Shown: positions 1 to 8,341 of the stretch, piece after piece | How positions within the stretch are numbered: position 1 is the stretch's first letter | Layout of the letters: each line of letters begins with the position of its first letter | Assembly (NCBI RefSeq): GCF_003325355.1 | Contig: NZ_CP030850.1 | Location: 1,240,001-1,304,000 of the forward strand | Length of the DNA stretch: 64,000 nucleotides | From: Runella rosea | GTDB taxonomy: Bacteria > Bacteroidota > Bacteroidia > Cytophagales > Spirosomataceae | Direction of reading: 5' to 3' | Program-made: the position numbers and the translations under genes | Notes under the pieces: model-generated | What the model was told of the DNA's origin: nothing | Databases searched by the model: none | The model's input: only the letters and a program-made list of their open reading frames with translations

Positions 1-770
1 CCCCAACTCTGAATATCATTTTCAGCCGCCCACTCGGGAAGTTTCTTCCCTTTGACTACGTTGAACAAAGAACCCGATTCAAATGGCTCATTGATAATCA
101 CCGCCACTCCTTTTTCTCGGGCCGCATTCAGTAATCTTTTCTCCGCATTTCGCTCCCGAATAGAATAATTAAACTGCACAAAGTCAATCTTCTCCGACTT
201 CAAAACTCGCTCCAGTGTTTCGTGGGCAGAAGCAGTGTAGTGCGTGATACCGATGTACCGAATTTTGCCTTCCTCTTTCCACTTGTACAAAGTCTGCAAA
301 TGTGTTTTATAATCAACCAAATTGTGAACCTGCATCAAATCAAGGGTTTTTCGACGCATTTTGGCCATTGAGTCATTCATTTCCTGAATCCCAGCCTCTT
401 TTCCAGTTGTCCACACTTTAGTGGCATAAAAGAGATTGGGGTTGATGGAAGGCGGCGCGGCCAGTTCTCCAATGACCGTCTCAGCACGTCCCTACATCGG
501 CGAGGAGTCAATCAACCTGCCCCCTTTTTCAATCATCAGGGTTAGGACTTCGGTGAGTTGGCGGCGTTCTTCTTCCGACAATCCAACGTCAAATTGTTGC
601 CAAGTACCCAACCCCACGATGGGCAAAAGTTCCCCCGACGATGGTATTTTTCGTTTAATCATGTTTTGTTCTTTGCTTAAAAACGGAAAAGAAGGCAACA
701 ACCACATTCCTGCGCTAAAAACACCCATGGTGTTGAGCGCGGCACGTCTTGATTTGTCTACAGAATCCAT
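1..770 (-). pseudogene. aldo/keto reductase with in-frame amber stop (partial at window edge)
   Basis: Reading leftward from ATG at 770, the frame encodes a Tat-type leader (SRRAALNTMG near residue 10, then a hydrophobic stretch) and an aldo/keto reductase core (IVGLGTWQQF, GGRLIDSSPM). A TAG at 492-494 follows. The same frame stays open from 491 to position 1 and continues the family (FYATKVW, DLMQVHN, IRYIGITHY), so nothing else breaks it. The stop falls five residues after the Asp of LIDSS, exactly where the AKR catalytic tetrad has its Tyr; the Lys (ATKVW) and His (MQVHN) are present. It is probably a recent pseudogene or a one-base sequencing error (TAT/TAC to TAG). The C-terminus lies outside the window. 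Confidence 0.85.
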
Positions 771-954
771 CGTATTGCGTTTATGAATGATTGTTCTGCA
801 CTTTTATCGCTCTAAATTCGCACTTTACCACGACTATTTCAAGCCCTTAGCCTTCTCTGTCACTTCGGAATAAAAAAACAACAGTTCAGGGAGATGTACA
901 TTTTTTGTATCAAGCATATTTAAGAATTTTGGATAGATAACACAATTACACCTC

Positions 955-1779
955 ATGAAACCACTACGCTACTTAACGCTTACCTTCCTGTTGATGGGAC
1001 TGGTTTTCGTCACCGCCTGCGCCCAAAAACCTATTCAAAAACTCATTGATACTGAGAAACAATTTGCGGCGTACACGTCAACGCATTCAATCAAAGAAGG
1101 TTTCCTCATGTTTCTTGACAGCACAGGCGTGGTGTTTAACCAAGGAAAAGTGCTCAACGGGATGGACTTCTACCAAAAAGCCCCGGCCAAATCTCCAGTC
1201 TTGTTTTGGGAGCCTTCGTTTTCGGTCATCAGCACCTCTGGCGATTTGGGAGTCAATACGGGGCCGTATACCGTCAGGGCAACGCCCAAAGATTCGGTCA
1301 TTGCACGCGGAAATTTTTCCTCGATTTGGAAGAAGAATAACGCTGGCGAATTTAAACTTTTGATAGATTTGGGGAATTCATATACCGAAACGCACGCGCC
1401 AGTTTCGACGGTAAACGAAATAATCCTTCAAAAATCCTTTTCTAATGCTAGCTACAACGAAATAATGGTTCTGGAAGAATCTATCAATCAAGCGATTACG
1501 TCCCAAGGATGGCGTAGTCTTTCACCCTACATACATCCTTCTGCGCATTTCAATTTGCCCGCAAAAAGCCCTGTTATTACGCAAAAACAAGTGTTGGAAG
1601 AACTATCAAAATTGTCGAACCAAGCCACGTTAAAGGCATTAAACGGCGGAATCTCAAAGGCAGGCGATTTTGCTTACGTGTACGGAAGTGTAACCCATTC
1701 TTCTAAAACGACCAGTTATTTGCGGGTATGGATAAAGGATAAAAATGACTGGAAATTGATTCTATTAACCCTAGATTAA
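955..1779 (+). CDS. lipoprotein with two NTF2/SnoaL-like (DUF4440-type) domains
   Basis: A 274-residue protein with a lipoprotein signal (MKPLRY, hydrophobic core, lipobox VTAC with Cys22), so it should be lipid-anchored in the envelope. Two successive blocks of about 120 residues read like NTF2-like/DUF4440 folds. Each starts with a helical stretch (LIDTEKQFAAY; LEESINQAI) and ends in beta-rich sequence (GNFSSIWKKNNAGEFKLL; YLRVWIKDKNDWKLIL). Such domains often bind small ligands or act as accessory folds, and no enzymatic residues can be assigned. It lies 32 bp upstream of the LytS/LytTR pair on the same strand and may be co-transcribed with it. The duplicated-domain reading is by eye. Confidence 0.7.
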   Translation: MKPLRYLTLTFLLMGLVFVTACAQKPIQKLIDTEKQFAAYTSTHSIKEGFLMFLDSTGVVFNQGKVLNGMDFYQKAPAKSPVLFWEPSFSVISTSGDLGVNTGPYTVRATPKDSVIARGNFSSIWKKNNAGEFKLLIDLGNSYTETHAPVSTVNEIILQKSFSNASYNEIMVLEESINQAITSQGWRSLSPYIHPSAHFNLPAKSPVITQKQVLEELSKLSNQATLKALNGGISKAGDFAYVYGSVTHSSKTTSYLRVWIKDKNDWKLILLTLD

Positions 1780-1811
1780 ATCACATTTCTCGCGTAGGAA
1801 CAACTTTTTCA

Positions 1812-2861
1812 ATGACAAAACTTAACGATAAATGGCTCAGAATCATTGGTGTACCCATCATTACGCTGGTGGCATTGGTGATTTATCACGAAGGAAACGC
1901 TTTTCACCGAATTGACCTTCATTCAGAAATCATTCATTCAGTCTTTGCCATCATCGTACTTTGGGAATTAAATCGATTGGTCATTATCAAGTCCAGAAAT
2001 AAGTATCCTGGCATCAAACTTACTCGTACTCGAATTGCCTTTTTGTTGTTTTGGACGTTCATCATTACCATCGGCATTCGCTTTACATTCTCTTTGTTTT
2101 ACAGTGCCACCAAGTTTTGGGGCTATCATTTTACCCCACAACGGTATATTTTCAACATTATTTTTGGACTGGTAATGCTATTACCGATTTTAGCCATTTA
2201 TGAGGCTATTTATCTATACAAACAATGGTGGAAAACCTATTATGAAGCGGAGCGCCTCAAAAAAGAGAACCTGCAAACGCAGTTGGATTCGCTTAAATCC
2301 CAAATACAGCCACATTTTTTGTTTAATAACCTGAGTACCTTGTCATCGTTGGTGGCCGAAGACCCAAAAAAAGCGGAGCGGTTTATTGAAGAATTGTCGT
2401 CGGTATACCGGTATTTATTGCAAAACAACGACCAACCACTCACCACACTCGAAAACGAGCTAAAATTCATTGATGCCTATTTTCATTTGCTCCAAACGCG
2501 TTTTGGCAATGGCCTCCGATTAATAAAAGACATACCTGCCGCCAAGTTGTCCTATTTGATTCCGCCGCTTACGTTACAATTACTGGTCGAAAATGCCGTA
2601 AAACACAATGCAATTTTGAGCCATCAACCCCTAAAAATCACCATTTACGCCGACGATTCCAATGACTTATTTGTGGTCAACAACTTACAGGTCAAGTCCA
2701 AAAGTCTGCCTTCTGATAAAACGGGGTTAGCCAATATTTCATCCAAGTATAGCCTACTCGGCCAGCCCCACGTGGTTGTTCGTCAAACGGAACATATTTT
2801 TCAGGTAAAAGTCCCACTCATCAACCCTTTAAACCCCTCTGTGTCGTACGGAGGCTCATAA
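1812..2861 (+). CDS. LytS/YehU-family sensor histidine kinase
   Basis: A 349-residue membrane kinase. About four hydrophobic segments fill roughly the first 135 residues, followed by a helical linker (YEAERLKKENLQTQLDSLKSQ) and the His_kinase block QIQPHFLFNNLSTL, with the phospho-accepting His near residue 167. A HATPase N-box follows (LQLLVENAVKHN). This is the compact LytS/YehU type with no separate HisKA domain. It is one base upstream of the LytTR response regulator, so the two form a cognate pair, probably autophosphorylating in response to an envelope signal. The ligand is unknown; the adjacent NTF2-like lipoprotein is a candidate accessory factor. Confidence 0.9.
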   Translation: MTKLNDKWLRIIGVPIITLVALVIYHEGNAFHRIDLHSEIIHSVFAIIVLWELNRLVIIKSRNKYPGIKLTRTRIAFLLFWTFIITIGIRFTFSLFYSATKFWGYHFTPQRYIFNIIFGLVMLLPILAIYEAIYLYKQWWKTYYEAERLKKENLQTQLDSLKSQIQPHFLFNNLSTLSSLVAEDPKKAERFIEELSSVYRYLLQNNDQPLTTLENELKFIDAYFHLLQTRFGNGLRLIKDIPAAKLSYLIPPLTLQLLVENAVKHNAILSHQPLKITIYADDSNDLFVVNNLQVKSKSLPSDKTGLANISSKYSLLGQPHVVVRQTEHIFQVKVPLINPLNPSVSYGGS

Positions 2862-2862
2862 C

Positions 2863-3639
2863 ATGAATATTTTAATTGTAGAAGACGAAGAATTAACCGC
2901 CAGAAAATTGCAGCGGCTGGTGCTGGAAGTTGAGCCTACCGCCGTTATTTTGGCCATTCTGACCAGCATCGAAGACACAATAGCTTGGCTTCAGGGACAT
3001 TCCGCGCCCGATTTAATCCTGCTGGATATTGAATTAGCCGACGGGCAAAGTTTTGAAATTTTTAATCACGTAACCGTCCAAAGTCCAGTTATTTTTACCA
3101 CTGCATACGACGAATTTGCCCTTAAAGCCTTCAAGGTCAACAGCATAGACTACCTACTCAAACCCATCAAGGCCGAAGAACTGACCCGCGCATTAAACAA
3201 ACTGAGCTATCTAAAAGAAACTTTTTTGAAGGAGCCGAGCGAAATTCAGCGCTCCATCAAAAAACTGCTTTCTAACATGACTCCCACGCCAGCACCCGTG
3301 TATCGGGAGCGGTTTTTGATCAAACAGGGTCAGAAAATGTTCTCCCTCACCACCAAAGAAATCGCTTATTTCTACACCCGAAACAAAATGAGCTTTGCCA
3401 AATCGTTTGATGGGCGCGACTATCTGGTGGATTATACGTTGGATGAAATTTTTGGGGAACTGAATCCCCGTCATTTTTTTCGGTTAAATCGCCAAATCAT
3501 CGCTTCTGCCAATGCCATTGAAAAAGTACATTTATACTTCAACAGCAAACTTAAAATCCAATTGACGCCTGCTTTTGACGAAGAAGCGATCGTGGGCCGG
3601 GAAAAAGCCAGCGACTTTAAAACTTGGCTCGGCGAATAG
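2863..3639 (+). CDS. LytTR-family response regulator
   Basis: A 258-residue regulator. The N-terminal receiver domain (MNILIVEDEELTARKL) has the acceptor Asp in LILLDIELADG near residue 54, a switch region FTTAYDEFALKAF and the conserved Lys in YLLKPI. The C-terminal half is a LytTR DNA-binding domain (FLIKQGQKMFSLTTKEIAYF, then FFRLNRQIIASANAI). LytTR proteins bind pairs of direct repeats upstream of target promoters. The start codon lies one base after the kinase stop, so the two are translated together. A hairpin follows 10 bp after the stop. Confidence 0.93.
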   Translation: MNILIVEDEELTARKLQRLVLEVEPTAVILAILTSIEDTIAWLQGHSAPDLILLDIELADGQSFEIFNHVTVQSPVIFTTAYDEFALKAFKVNSIDYLLKPIKAEELTRALNKLSYLKETFLKEPSEIQRSIKKLLSNMTPTPAPVYRERFLIKQGQKMFSLTTKEIAYFYTRNKMSFAKSFDGRDYLVDYTLDEIFGELNPRHFFRLNRQIIASANAIEKVHLYFNSKLKIQLTPAFDEEAIVGREKASDFKTWLGE

Positions 3640-3648
3640 TGAAAAAAA

Positions 3649-3678
3649 ACACAGCCGAAGCGAATGCCTCGGCTGTGT
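3649..3678 (-). terminator. hairpin terminator between convergent genes
   Basis: Perfect 10-bp stem (ACACAGCCGA / TCGGCTGTGT) with a 10-nt loop. An A-run at 3642-3649 gives a U-tract only for leftward transcripts, so it best terminates the lipoprotein operon that reads toward it. It may also stop rightward transcripts from the LytTR gene. Confidence 0.75.
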
Positions 3679-3859
3679 CGACTCAATCATTGATTATTCA
3701 AACCCACCAATAATATATACTCTAAAATGAGTTTGGTATCAGGAATTAAGTTTAAGATCGAATAGTTTGTTGATATTGACCACTTTACTCTCTCCAATCC
3801 AGCGACACCATTTACTCAGATTATTCTAATTTAAGCGCTGCACCACGGCAGTCTGATAG

Positions 3860-4330
3860 TTAATTAACTGCCTGCAAACGAGCCAGTTTTGAGAAAGATT
3901 GCTCTTTGTACTTGCCCGTAAGCGTAAGCGAAACAATCGAACCTGCCTTAGGAGCGGCGACGCCAAACTCAGCCCAGGTTTTGGTCACCATGGCCCGGCC
4001 TTTGGCATCGGTTGTCAAGTCAGCGATTTTAACCCCAGCACGTGTCGTAAGCGACAACGCTAGGCCAGTTACCGGAATAGAATCTATTCCTTTTTTATAG
4101 TCAAGAATATTGGTTTTATCTAATTCAAGGATTCGAACACTAACGGTAGCCGTTCCCGTTGCTTTTGAGGTAACGGTCGGCTCGGTGGTAAAACCGCCGC
4201 CATCTCCGATGGCATTATCAAACACCAACAGAACGGGTGCAACCACGCGGTCTACAAATGGATCATCCACTTTACAAGAGGCAGTGGCTAAGGCCACGGC
4301 AACAAAAAGGAATATTTTTGCAGTCTTCAT
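3860..4330 (-). CDS. small secreted lipoprotein, function unknown
   Basis: A 156-residue protein. I start it at ATG 4330 because MKTAKIFLFVAVALATASC is a clean lipoprotein signal; the longer frame to 4393 adds 21 residues ahead of it with no signal character. The mature part is beta-rich with alternating Thr/Val strands (TATVSVRILEL, VTGLALSLTTRAGVKIADL, GSIVSLTLTGKYKEQS), reminiscent of a bacterial Ig-like/invasin-type domain. It is the last gene of the leftward SusC-SusD-aminotransferase-permease cluster, 71 bp after the permease. No specific function is recognisable. Confidence 0.7.
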   Translation of the reverse strand: MKTAKIFLFVAVALATASCKVDDPFVDRVVAPVLLVFDNAIGDGGGFTTEPTVTSKATGTATVSVRILELDKTNILDYKKGIDSIPVTGLALSLTTRAGVKIADLTTDAKGRAMVTKTWAEFGVAAPKAGSIVSLTLTGKYKEQSFSKLARLQAVN

Positions 4331-4401
4331 AATTTCATTAGGTTTTAGTGTTGGTTGATTAAGTGCAAAAGCAACAATGGTAAATTGAGCCAATTAGATT
4401 T

Positions 4402-5496
4402 TTAGGCTTTTGAAAACTTCATAATGGATTTTCCAATCAGGTTGGGAACGACGCCGATACCCATAAAAAGGAGTCCTGTGATAATAAGTGTAGGTAAATC
4501 GGCAAAAAATGTACCTGCTGATAAAATCCCGAGAATCAGTAATGTTGAAAATGGCAATGAAAAAGCTAGAACCAATACGGCCAGTTCGGCATCAAACGTG
4601 CGACGTTCTTTGGGCAAGCCAGAAGCTTCTTCGCGTAGATTGAACGCTGAAATGTGAGCAAAGGGCCAAAAGCTGGCTGAACTCAGCGGAATAGCCACCG
4701 CCAACAGCACCATTGTGGGTTCTTTTATGCCCAGTACGGCAATCACTGCAGCACTGAATAGCATGGTGATACCTGCTCTAAAGATCAGCATCGAGCTAAT
4801 CAATCTTTTCTTCTTTTGTTTCAACTGAACCGCCAATCCAATGAATATCAATACCAATGGTGTCATCATAGCACTGGTTTTGTCAAACATATCTGCAATA
4901 ATGACGGGCAATGATTTAAAACTCACGCCGAAACTCAACAAAATAAGGGCCGAAGCAATGATGATGTTGATGGGTTCTTTGGCCAAATTGACCAAAAGAG
5001 CCTTGATTTTGTCGCCGATATTAGTCTCTTCTGTTTTAGCATTTTTGAGAAACATATTTAAAGCAATCACGTACAAAAATATCAAGACAAAGAACTTGTT
5101 TCCAACATCGCCCAACGCCGCCATTGCCACACTTTCTTCACCCAAAAACTCTGCGATAAAGGGAAAGCAAGACAAACCCGGAGCCAACGAAGGAAGCAAC
5201 ATAATGAGCGTACGTCCAGTGGAGCTGTTTTTTTCTACGCCAAAGAATGCCAAGGCAACAGGCGTAATAAAATACATAAAAAAGTTAAAGACCAATGTTA
5301 ATGCGGGAACGATAATCAGCTTAGAATCAACGTTTACCTTCATTAACGCAATAAAAATGGTGGAAGGAAGGGCTACCGAAAGCACCATTTCCTTGATTCC
5401 GTCGGTTTGTTGTTTGTTTTTGAATTTGGAACGCAAAATCAAACCCAAAACAATCAATAACAATAAAGTAAATGCTTTTTGTAGAGCGTCACTCAT
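4402..5496 (-). CDS. AEC-family (auxin efflux carrier-like) membrane permease
   Basis: A 364-residue integral membrane protein with about ten hydrophobic segments. It has the AEC layout: N-terminal helices, a polar mid-protein loop (KNAKTEETNIGDKIKALL) and a second helical half opening with KEPINIIIASALILLSFGVSF. Characteristic pieces include VALPSTIFIALMKVN in the first half and SSASFWPFAHISAFN in the second. AEC permeases move organic anions or related small molecules across the inner membrane; the substrate cannot be read from sequence. It follows the Tat aminotransferase by 75 bp, a gap holding a tandem repeat and hairpin, and likely belongs to the same leftward operon as SusC/SusD. Confidence 0.8.
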   Translation of the reverse strand: MSDALQKAFTLLLLIVLGLILRSKFKNKQQTDGIKEMVLSVALPSTIFIALMKVNVDSKLIIVPALTLVFNFFMYFITPVALAFFGVEKNSSTGRTLIMLLPSLAPGLSCFPFIAEFLGEESVAMAALGDVGNKFFVLIFLYVIALNMFLKNAKTEETNIGDKIKALLVNLAKEPINIIIASALILLSFGVSFKSLPVIIADMFDKTSAMMTPLVLIFIGLAVQLKQKKKRLISSMLIFRAGITMLFSAAVIAVLGIKEPTMVLLAVAIPLSSASFWPFAHISAFNLREEASGLPKERRTFDAELAVLVLAFSLPFSTLLILGILSAGTFFADLPTLIITGLLFMGIGVVPNLIGKSIMKFSKA

Positions 5497-5507
5497 AATT
5501 TCAGGAG

Positions 5508-5555
5508 GTAGTGAGGAGTCAGTAGTGAGGAGTCAGTAGTGGATTACTGACTCCT
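5508..5555. repeat. tandem 14-bp repeat leading into an 11-bp hairpin
   Basis: GTAGTGAGGAGTCA occurs twice head to tail (5508-5521, 5522-5535), with a partial third copy. The second copy forms a perfect inverted repeat, AGGAGTCAGTA (5528-5538) with TACTGACTCCT (5545-5555) and a 6-nt loop. It lies between the aminotransferase stop and the permease start. There is no U-tract in either direction, so an intercistronic RNA structure or a mobile short repeat is more likely than a terminator. Confidence 0.7.
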
Positions 5556-5571
5556 GCCTACTCGCTCCTAA

Positions 5572-6753
5572 TTAACTAATAGCTTCTAATGCGCTGACGA
5601 ACTGCTTAATTTCGTCCATTGTACCCATACTGACGCGGCACCAGGGTTTTCCCTGAATCTCATAACCGCGCACCATGATTCCTTTGGCCATCATTTTTTG
5701 GAGCATTTCTTTGCCAGGCATATTGATGGGAAAAATCACGAAGTTGGTGTAAGAAGTAACGTACTTATACCCCATACGGTCGAGGTTTTTGCAGAGGTAC
5801 GTTTTTACTTCGTGGTTGAGCTTGCGGGTAGTATCCTGAAACTCATTGTCGTCCATACTGGCTACGGCGGCAGCAATGGAGGTTTGGGTAATACCCATCC
5901 CGCCGCGTGTGATTTTCTGGATATTATCAAGTGTTGAAGGCAGTGCTGCGATGTATCCAACGCGCAAACCTGCCATACCCATGATTTTTGAGAAAGTACG
6001 GGCAATGATGACGTTTTTCTTCTGGCTAAGCAAAGATACCATGCTTTGGGTATCAGCACCAACGGCTAGTTCAAGATAAGCTTCGTCCACAAAAATGGGT
6101 ACTCTGTCGGCCACGCGTGAACAGAAATCCAACAATTCTTTGCCCGATGTGATACTTCCCATTGGGTTGTTAGGATTACAGATGTAGACAAGTTTGGTAT
6201 CTTTGTCGATGGCCGCTTCCATGGCTTTCAGGTCATGCGACCAGTCGCCTTTGCAAGGAACTGCTTTCCATGAGGCACCCGTAGCTTCAGCTACTTTCAC
6301 CAATGACATATAAGTTGGGTCGGCCGAAACGACGTTTCCACCTTTAGCAAACAATACAAGGGCTACTTTCTCCAACAAATCGGATGAACCAGGGCCCATC
6401 ATGATATGGTCAGGAGTTACGCCTTCTTTCTTCGCGATTTTGCCTACGAGGTTTTCCAGCTCTTTCCATGAATAACGGCTTCCCGTGGCCACTGATTCTG
6501 ATACGGCTTTGCGAGCGCTCATTGGCGGGCCATAAGGGTTTTCGTTGGCATTGATACGAATCATGGTTGGAGGAGTCTTTGGAGGATTTTCCAAGAATGT
6601 CTCCCGCAATAAAGGACTGTGAAAAATGTTACCATTTGCATCTACACGTGAAGGAACATTGGCAAAAGCACCGATAGCGGGCATTGCAGCAATCCCTCCG
6701 AGGGTCATAAAACCTGATTTTAAAAGACTGCGGCGGTCAATTTTCTGGCTCAT
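5572..6753 (-). CDS. Tat-exported HisC-like PLP-dependent aminotransferase
   Basis: A 393-residue fold-type I aminotransferase of the histidinol-phosphate aminotransferase group. The N-terminus carries a twin-arginine signal (DRRSLLKSGFMTLGG plus hydrophobic stretch), predicting export of the folded, PLP-loaded enzyme. Family marks: RINANENPYGPP, GPGSSDLLEKV, VYICNPNNPMGS, VDEAYLEL, the Schiff-base Lys in ARTFSKIMGMAGLRVGY, and the C-terminal substrate-carboxylate Arg in WCRVSMGTMDE. It sits between SusD (57 bp upstream) and the AEC permease and has a paralogue across the divergent region (12374-13555). The substrate is unknown; a role in histidine synthesis is unlikely given the export signal and context. 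Confidence 0.88.
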   Translation of the reverse strand: MSQKIDRRSLLKSGFMTLGGIAAMPAIGAFANVPSRVDANGNIFHSPLLRETFLENPPKTPPTMIRINANENPYGPPMSARKAVSESVATGSRYSWKELENLVGKIAKKEGVTPDHIMMGPGSSDLLEKVALVLFAKGGNVVSADPTYMSLVKVAEATGASWKAVPCKGDWSHDLKAMEAAIDKDTKLVYICNPNNPMGSITSGKELLDFCSRVADRVPIFVDEAYLELAVGADTQSMVSLLSQKKNVIIARTFSKIMGMAGLRVGYIAALPSTLDNIQKITRGGMGITQTSIAAAVASMDDNEFQDTTRKLNHEVKTYLCKNLDRMGYKYVTSYTNFVIFPINMPGKEMLQKMMAKGIMVRGYEIQGKPWCRVSMGTMDEIKQFVSALEAIS

Positions 6754-6809
6754 TGGTTTGAATGTTTGTTTGTATTTGTTAAAGATTAAATGTCAATGTG
6801 AAATTACGA

Positions 6810-8270
6810 TTATTTCTCTGCCCACCAAAGCTTCGTTTTCATGTTATCGGCACCTCCATTGAGGGCGATTCCTTTGTCTAAACTTGCCTTATTGAGCGAA
6901 TATTCACTTCCCGGATACGGTAAGCGGGTTGGTAATACGCCATCATTTTCAAATACGGCGCGTGGATCTTTGGCAGGCAATACAGGAAAACCCGTACGAC
7001 GGTACTCCGTCCATGCCTCGATGCCAACACCGTAAAGCGCTAACCATTTCTGATCCAACACTTTCTCGCGGGTTACTTCACCAACCGTCGCAAAATACGT
7101 TGCAGGTACAGTGAGTCCAAATTGCTCGAAAGAAGCGGTAATCCCTGCCTCGAAATAACCTTTGGCGGTACCTGTAGTGATGTCACCGTCAAGTACTGCT
7201 TCGGCCAAAATAAGGTTCACTTCCGAAGCCGTCATGAGTACGCTTGGGGCATCAATGCGGGTAAAGGCTGTGCCAACTCCTGAGCTTGTAGCTAAATAGG
7301 TGGTAGCAATGGCATCGGGTAATCCGTTTGAGTGCCCTACGTATTTGCCGCCTACGGGTGTTGCATAAACCGTAATACGGGTATCGTTTAGGCTGTTCAT
7401 TTTATCGGCCAAGGTGCTGCTAATGTTCCAGTCGGTACGGCTTTCTTGAATCAACACTTGGTGCCATTCGTTGTTGCTTGGCAAAACTGAAGTGCTGCGC
7501 AAAACGGTATTGTCGGCATTGGCCGTGATGATGGGGTATTTCACGGGGTCGCTCAAAATCTCCCGCATGATAGCCCGCGACTCTGCAGGCTTTTTGGCAG
7601 CCTGACGGTTGGCCAAACGTAATCTCAGTGAGTTAGCAAAACGCTTCCAACGCATGATGTTTCCGTTGTGAACAATGTCGCCAAGGATAGCAGGTCCAGC
7701 GGGGTTCAGTTTTTCGTTGGCAATTTTTAAGTCATTCAACAGCCCTTCATACACTTTTTCCTGTGAGTCGTAGGCAGGAGAATAGTTAGGTTCAGCCGAT
7801 GTTCCTTTCAAAGCATCATTGTAAGGAATCGCGCCCCACATATCGGTCATGACCGAAAACAACCACGAACGCATCACAAGCGCCACCCCTTCATAGTTAG
7901 CGTTAGGGGCTGTTCCTTCTGGCCCTGACTCTGTGATGATACGCTGAAAATTTACCAAGCCATCATTGAAAAAGCCCTGCCAGTTGTTATTCTGCATCGC
8001 GGGCGAAATACCATAGTTATCTCCTTCATTTGAATAAATATTGCGCGACAAATACTGCATCCAGAGCATGGCTCCGTCGAGGTTAAGACGCTCAAAACGG
8101 GTTCTTCCTCCCCAATAACGATCAATGGAGCGCTCAAGGGCATAAGGCAGCAGGTACTGGGCGCTGATTTTGGTGGGGTTGTTGGGGTCCACGTTCATCT
8201 CGTCGAACTCACTCGTACATGAGGTTGCCGTAAGAATCAATGCCAAAGAAAGTAGTATGTATTTTTTCAT
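6810..8270 (-). CDS. SusD/RagB-type nutrient-binding outer-membrane lipoprotein
   Basis: A 486-residue lipoprotein (MKKYILLSLALILTATSC, Cys18) with the SusD-like opening FDEMNVDPNNPTKISAQYLLPYALER. That opening is typical of the SusD_2 branch rather than classical RagB, and this branch is often annotated as a nutrient-binding lipoprotein without a glycan assignment. TPR-like helices follow (MRWKRFANSLRLRLANRQA), and it ends with the usual KLWWAEK-type tail. It caps the SusC TonB-dependent channel encoded 71 bp upstream, so the two form an outer-membrane uptake complex. The linked exported aminotransferase and permease suggest an amino-acid-like or organic-acid ligand rather than a sugar (inference). 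Confidence 0.92.
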   Translation of the reverse strand: MKKYILLSLALILTATSCTSEFDEMNVDPNNPTKISAQYLLPYALERSIDRYWGGRTRFERLNLDGAMLWMQYLSRNIYSNEGDNYGISPAMQNNNWQGFFNDGLVNFQRIITESGPEGTAPNANYEGVALVMRSWLFSVMTDMWGAIPYNDALKGTSAEPNYSPAYDSQEKVYEGLLNDLKIANEKLNPAGPAILGDIVHNGNIMRWKRFANSLRLRLANRQAAKKPAESRAIMREILSDPVKYPIITANADNTVLRSTSVLPSNNEWHQVLIQESRTDWNISSTLADKMNSLNDTRITVYATPVGGKYVGHSNGLPDAIATTYLATSSGVGTAFTRIDAPSVLMTASEVNLILAEAVLDGDITTGTAKGYFEAGITASFEQFGLTVPATYFATVGEVTREKVLDQKWLALYGVGIEAWTEYRRTGFPVLPAKDPRAVFENDGVLPTRLPYPGSEYSLNKASLDKGIALNGGADNMKTKLWWAEK

Positions 8271-8341
8271 AGTATAAGTCTTTTTGATTAAACCTTGATA
8301 ACCATTAAGGCAAGGCTCGTAAGGCCCTGCCTTAACGTATG

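Noticed and set aside
436-786. Rightward 116-residue ORF over the aldo/keto reductase
   Set aside because: Antisense shadow; the opposite frame is clearly AKR apart from one stop codon.
4841-5539. Rightward 232-residue ORF opposite the AEC permease
   Set aside because: No start context or domain; an antisense frame of a membrane protein gene gives long open frames by composition.
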